NCBI GenBank assembly: GCA_020440025.1
Contig: JAGROX010000018.1
Span: 6,437 to 41,456, forward strand
Direction of reading: 5' to 3'
Length of the DNA: 35,020 nt
Origin: Verrucomicrobiia bacterium
GTDB lineage: Bacteria > Verrucomicrobiota > Verrucomicrobiia > Verrucomicrobiales > DEV007
Shown: piece by piece, positions 33,152 to 35,020 of the stretch
Numbering within the stretch: the stretch's first letter is position 1
How the letters are laid out: every line of letters starts with the position of its first letter
The notes under the pieces: generated by a model
The model's database searches: none
What the model was told of the DNA's origin: nothing
What the model saw: the letters and a program-made list of their open reading frames with translations, nothing else
Program-made: the position numbers and the translations under genes

Positions 33152-33474
33152 GCGCCCACTCTACTCTCTCTGCCTCGTTCTGGCGAACCGAGCCGCAAGG
33201 TTCCCGGAAAACACTCTCCAGCCCCGCCAAACCCCTGCAAAAATGAGTACTTGCAGTTGATTGGCATTTGTCGTCTCGTTAAGGGTAATCCGGCAGTTTG
33301 ACTTCCTGAAATGGGTGCATTCCTGCCGATTGACTTCGCCGTTTCCTTCTGGTTCGGTGGAGGGGATCAGGATTCGTTTGGCGAATCACTGGTCTACACC
33401 ATTCAACTTTTGGCGAAAAGCTCCCGCGAAGGAGGAATCCGCCAATCGATTCAAGCCCCAACAACGACAAACAT
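33152..33474. promoter_or_regulatory. Divergent intergenic region before the SWIB gene
   Basis: A 323-bp gene-free stretch between the starts of the ferritin-like gene (minus) and the SWIB gene (plus). It should contain promoters for both, but I see no reliable -35/-10 pair. A GGAGG at 33431-33435 is about 40 bp from the SWIB start, too far to serve as its ribosome site. No repeat or RNA structure noted. Confidence 0.45.
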
Positions 33475-33801
33475 ATGGAAGAAGCAAAAGGACTAAACAA
33501 GCCGGTGACACTCAAGAGCGAACTGGCCGAATTTCTCGGTGCCAAGGAACTCCCCAGAACTGAGATCACCAAGAAGCTCTGGGATTACATCAAGAAGAAC
33601 GGCCTTCAGACGAAGACCGCAAACGGCAAGCCGGAGAACGGTGGCAAGTTCATCGTCGCCGACGCCAAGTTGCTCCCGATCTTCAAGAAGACGAAATCGA
33701 CCAGCAAGTCAGGCAAGCTCACGGACCTCACCGGTCTGAAAGAAGGCCAGACCATCGACATGATGCAGATGGCTGCGGTCGTCGGCGCCAACGTCGAGTA
33801 A
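33475..33801 (+). CDS. Stand-alone SWIB/MDM2-domain protein
   Basis: 108 residues, mostly one SWIB domain (residues 9-75): LKSELAEFLGAKELPRTEITKKLWDYIKKN, then KFIVADAKLLPIFK. In eukaryotes SWIB domains belong to chromatin remodelling complexes; in Chlamydiae and relatives they occur as small DNA-associated proteins or fused to topoisomerase I. A nucleoid or DNA-topology role is therefore likely. The C-terminal 30 residues (LTDLTGLKEGQTIDMMQMAAVVG) form an extra helical tail. It is a single-gene transcript ending at a strong terminator, and is one of the clues pointing to the PVC group. Confidence 0.9.
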   Translation: MEEAKGLNKPVTLKSELAEFLGAKELPRTEITKKLWDYIKKNGLQTKTANGKPENGGKFIVADAKLLPIFKKTKSTSKSGKLTDLTGLKEGQTIDMMQMAAVVGANVE

Positions 33802-33844
33802 GTCGCCCTCGCGGCAACGACTTCAAGACTGAACGTCTTTTCCC

Positions 33845-33889
33845 AAAACGCCCTGACGCTTCCCTCACCGGGAGTATCAGGGCGTTTTT
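33845..33889. terminator. Strong bidirectional terminator
   Basis: AAAACGCCCTGA and TCAGGGCGTTTT form a 12-bp stem with a T-tract; the 20-nt loop holds a small TCCC/GGGA hairpin. It ends the SWIB transcript, and its A-tract provides the T-tract for the convergent Usp transcript, whose stop codon overlaps its edge. Confidence 0.92.
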
Positions 33890-34736
33890 AGCGAAAGAGC
33901 AAAACCGGCACGTGGCAGGTGCGGATAATTGAGGTGGTGGTGCTGCCAATGACGAGGCGGCGAATGCGGGAATGCCCGTAGGCCCCCATCACCAACAGGT
34001 CGATCTGACGTTTCTCGACCTCAGCAGTAATGACATCGTCGGCGTGTCCGGATAACAGGTCCGCCTGGACGTCAAATCCGGCGCCACGCAAGCCGGTGGC
34101 AGCGGTTTCCAATTCGCGCTGAGGACTCCCCTCTTTCCCCACGGCGACGAGATGAGCTTGTGCCCCTTTCAGCAGCGGATTTGACGCGGCAAAGTGAATC
34201 GCCTTCAGCGCACTGGGGCCACCATCGAAGGCGACGAGGAATTTCTGAATTGGTCGAAAGGCCCGCGAGGCGACGAGGACAGGAATCTTGGCACTGCGGA
34301 CGACGCGTTCCAGATTGCTGCCAAGGTGCCCTTTGGAAAAGTCGGCATGTTCTCCGCGTTTTCCGATCACCACGAGTTCGGCACCGGTCTCAAACTCTTC
34401 CACGGTCTCAACGACGGAACCGTGACGCTGCGTGGTCTTGACCTCGGCGACTCCGGCGCTTTTCAGCTGACGAGCCGCGTCTTCGAGGACTGCCTTGCCG
34501 CGCAGACGAGCAACCCGGGAATGGGCTTCGTCGAGTTTGACGAGCTCTTCCATCAATTCGCTGCCGGCATCAAAACCGAGGCTGCCGGTCAAATCGGCGG
34601 GTTTGTGGGTTTCCTCACGTTCGATGACGTGGAGCACATGCACTCCCGCACCGGATTTCTCCGCCACCCAGGCGGCGTGTTGAAAGATGCTGGCCGCGTA
34701 CTGCGAGCCGTCGGTGCAGACGAGAATGGTCGACAT
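33888..34736 (-). CDS. Tandem universal stress protein (two Usp domains)
   Basis: 282 residues from ATG 34736 (MSTILVCTDGS); a longer frame to 34793 adds a run with no structure. Domain 1 (about 1-158) begins with ILVCTDGSQYA and has GKRGEHADFSKGHLGSN. Domain 2 (about 163-282) begins FLVAFDGGPSALKA and has GAYGHSRIRRLVIGST, matching the Gly-x2-Gly-x9-Gly-Ser/Thr ATP-binding motif exactly, while domain 1 has one extra residue there. Usp proteins respond to starvation and stress, often binding ATP. The upstream gene on the same strand is the SulP transporter, 53 bp away, so this Usp may act with anion or bicarbonate transport. Confidence 0.92.
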   Translation of the reverse strand: MSTILVCTDGSQYAASIFQHAAWVAEKSGAGVHVLHVIEREETHKPADLTGSLGFDAGSELMEELVKLDEAHSRVARLRGKAVLEDAARQLKSAGVAEVKTTQRHGSVVETVEEFETGAELVVIGKRGEHADFSKGHLGSNLERVVRSAKIPVLVASRAFRPIQKFLVAFDGGPSALKAIHFAASNPLLKGAQAHLVAVGKEGSPQRELETAATGLRGAGFDVQADLLSGHADDVITAEVEKRQIDLLVMGAYGHSRIRRLVIGSTTTSIIRTCHVPVLLFR

Positions 34737-34789
34737 AGTATCGGGGTGAAAACTAGAGGAGTCTGGGATGGATCGGGGCGTTCGGTCAA

Positions 34790-35020
34790 TCAATGTTCCA
34801 ACATCCGGTCGAGGGCGTCGGGTTTGTCGTGAATGGCGAGCCGATCGACAATAGTGGCACTGGCCTCGTTCATGCCGAGAATCTCGACTTCCGTGCCCTC
34901 ACGGCGGAATTTCAGCACGACCGTGTCGAGCGCACCGACGGAGGTGAGATCCCAGAAGTGAGAGTGGGACACATCGATGATGACTTTTTCGAGCACTTCC
35001 CGGAAATCAAAGGCGGCCGT
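34790..35020 (-). CDS. SulP-family anion transporter, C-terminal STAS part (5' end missing)
   Basis: 76 residues remain; the frame is open to the right edge ([18 protein letters not shown]...). The segment [20 protein letters not shown], then [30 protein letters not shown] is the C-terminal STAS domain of SulP (SLC26-type) sulfate/bicarbonate permeases, a cytoplasmic regulatory domain after about 12 membrane helices that lie outside the window. The stop is 53 bp upstream of the Usp gene, an arrangement often seen for SulP and Usp genes. Confidence 0.87.
   Translation of the reverse strand, partial: TAAFDFREVLEKVIIDVSHSHFWDLTSVGALDTVVLKFRREGTEVEILGMNEASATIVDRLAIHDKPDALDRMLEH

Noticed and set aside
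33822..33842. Small hairpin AAGAC-TGAAC-GTCTT followed by TT
   Set aside because: Only 5 bp; the much stronger terminator at 33845 explains termination.

Overview
The window is a dense, GC-rich bacterial chromosome segment with about 30 genes and no rRNA, tRNA, transposase, phage or CRISPR. The gene content points to the PVC superphylum, most likely Verrucomicrobiota. The clues are a stand-alone SWIB-domain protein, an ExbB-ExbD-ExbD-toroid-TPR cluster, exported sugar-isomerase-like and LamG/DUF1080-like proteins, and an azurin-like cupredoxin. Few genes have a recognisable Shine-Dalgarno sequence. The lineage is inferred from gene families, not from a marker gene.

Layout. (1) 1-3810: a CusA-type Cu/Ag RND pump, cut by the left edge, and a His-rich, Cys-rich lipoprotein, closed by a UUCG-loop terminator. 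(2) 3958-8483: a GAF protein, an exported TIM-barrel isomerase-like protein, an exported LamG/DUF1080-like protein, a sugar-binding lipoprotein without its transporter, and a 2-oxoacid dehydrogenase E2 without E1 or E3. (3) 8579-15497: seven co-directional genes ending at a strong terminator: an ECF-like sigma factor, a 73-residue anti-sigma-like protein, a GAF protein, a cytoplasmic subtilisin, and a tripartite exporter (MacB/LolD-type ATPase, double-FtsX permease, HlyD-type adaptor). (4) 15532-17134: an azurin-like cupredoxin divergent from a REC protein with a histidine-kinase-like H-box but no ATPase domain. (5) 17172-19737 (minus): a DapA-family dehydratase/aldolase and an alpha-ketoglutarate-semialdehyde dehydrogenase, probably the end of a sugar-acid pathway. 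(6) 19836-27657 (minus): a tightly coupled operon exbB-exbD-exbD-toroid protein-TPR-TPR, with a small membrane protein downstream. (7) 27868-35020: polysaccharide deacetylase lipoprotein, SpoIIAA-like protein, exported esterase, ferritin-like/ATP-grasp fusion, SWIB protein, tandem Usp, and the STAS end of a SulP transporter cut by the right edge.

Three observations stand out. A 22-nt-period repeat with core AACAGGGTNGA occurs as tandem pairs at three unrelated places: one intergenic, and two inside genes, where it appears to lengthen surface loops. The ExbB/ExbD operon has no ordinary TonB; the gene after exbD2 has a TonB-like transmembrane anchor, including a His near the start of the membrane segment, fused to an alpha/alpha-toroid domain. 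The sigma/anti-sigma-like/GAF/subtilisin cassette joined to an exporter looks like a proteolysis-linked signalling system that I do not recognise as described.
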